Shown piece after piece: positions 63,479-64,000 of a stretch of 64,000 bases of DNA; position 1 is the first letter of the stretch, and every line of letters begins with the position of its first letter. Source of the stretch: Bradyrhizobium sp. 200 (lineage in GTDB: Bacteria; Pseudomonadota; Alphaproteobacteria; Rhizobiales; Xanthobacteraceae); contig NZ_CP064689.1 of the NCBI RefSeq assembly GCF_023100945.1, positions 9,344,001 to 9,408,000 on the forward strand, read 5' to 3'. The translations under genes were made by a program, and so were the position numbers. The notes under the pieces were generated by a model that was given only the letters and a program-made list of their open reading frames with translations, did no database searches and was not told the DNA's origin.

Positions 63479-64000
63479 TTATTTTTTACCGGGGATCAGC
63501 GACGGTATGGCTACCGGAGCCGGCTTCGACCCGCCCGATCCGGACCCGCAATCCTGTCCCTGGATGAACATGCCCTGGACCTTGCCGCTGTCGGATTCGA
63601 CCCGCGACACGCCGGTAGTCATGTCGACCTTGAGGCGGTCGCCGCGGAGCACGTTCTTGCACTGGGTGAGCACGACGCCACCGACCATGGTGATGAGGTT
63701 GGCCCGGGTGTCGAAGATCGCGGTCTCGCCGGTCACGACCTGGTCCTTCTGCGTCACCACGACGGAGCCCTTGGCTTCCAGCCGGCGGATCGACGAACTG
63801 CCGCCGGGTCCGGGGGTCGCGGACTGCATCGATCCGGATTTTGATCCCTTCGGCGCGGCGGGCGGCGGTGTGGCTTGATCCGAACCGGAATCGTAGAACA
63901 CCACCAGCGTTTTCGAGGTCATGGTGGTGTCGCCCTGCACGACTTTCACATTGCCGGCGAACGTCGCTTCCTTTTTCTTGTCGCGCATTTCGAGCGAGGC
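63479..64000 (-). CDS. lptA: LptA/OstA-like periplasmic LPS-bridge protein, C-terminal part
   Basis: The frame is open to the right edge, so only the last 173 residues are present. The repeated beta-strand pattern of the OstA/LptA jellyroll is seen in EATFAGNVKVVQGDTTMTSKT and in VVVTQKDQVVTGETAIFD and MVGGVVLTQCKNVLRGDRLKV. LptA forms the bridge that carries LPS across the periplasm. It precedes lptB by 195 bp, the usual order. A Gly/Ser-rich stretch near the C-terminus (CGSGSGGSKPAP) is unusual but not disabling. Confidence 0.88.
   Translation of the reverse strand, partial: ASLEMRDKKKEATFAGNVKVVQGDTTMTSKTLVVFYDSGSDQATPPPAAPKGSKSGSMQSATPGPGGSSSIRRLEAKGSVVVTQKDQVVTGETAIFDTRANLITMVGGVVLTQCKNVLRGDRLKVDMTTGVSRVESDSGKVQGMFIQGQDCGSGSGGSKPAPVAIPSLIPGKK

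Overview
The window looks like chromosomal DNA from a GC-rich alphaproteobacterium of the Bradyrhizobium/Nitrobacteraceae type. This rests on an Irr regulator with a heme-regulatory Cys-Pro motif, a DivL-like pseudo-kinase, the order lptB-rpoN-hpf-ptsN, an alphaproteobacterial addB-addA pair, a RpoH-type promoter plus ROSE RNA thermometer in front of a small heat-shock gene, and several families of intergenic palindromes. The genus is inferred; no rRNA gene is present.

Layout, left to right. 0-4 kb: end of a glutathione S-transferase gene, the fabA-fabB-fabI fatty-acid genes on the minus strand, and divergent irr. 4-13 kb: SH3-like envelope protein, 2-hydroxyacid dehydrogenase, a LysR/aldo-keto reductase divergent pair, MoeB/ThiF-like enzyme, a degenerate trypsin-fold protein, a gamma-glutamyltransferase homologue and a lone ParA. 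13-19 kb: GNAT and mutM facing ubiE-ubiB-coaBC-dut. 19-34 kb: divL, a tsaE-amgK fusion, a PilZ gene and murU, then an adenylate cyclase/TPR gene on the opposite strand, then addB-addA and trxA. 34-45 kb, minus strand: metallophosphoesterase, a lapA-trpF-trpB-trpA-accD-folC series, ihfB, sppA and rpsA. 45-49 kb: cmk and aroA, separated by a plus-strand solute-binding-protein gene, then a FYDLN-type acidic protein and tRNA-Ala(GGC). 49-57 kb: divergent ohrR/ohr, a class III CoA-transferase, ugpB-A-E-C and an hsp20-DUF1150 pair. 57-64 kb, minus strand: chemotaxis receptor, ptsN, hpf, rpoN, lptB and the end of an lptA-like gene.

Most of the window is housekeeping. It covers fatty acids, ubiquinone, CoA, tryptophan and aromatic biosynthesis, recombinational repair, ribosome function and lipopolysaccharide export. 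The accessory parts are the cyclase gene (24.9-26.7 kb), the solute-binding-protein gene (46-47 kb) and the intergenic repeats.

The most unusual signal is coaBC. The enzyme carries an N-terminal ribbon-helix-helix domain resembling the FitA antitoxin. A perfect 12-bp inverted repeat with TGCTATCA half-sites lies just upstream, over a possible promoter. Together these suggest a CoA-synthesis enzyme that represses its own gene. A second unexplained feature is a 137-nt region able to form four nested helices in the long gap upstream of rpsA.
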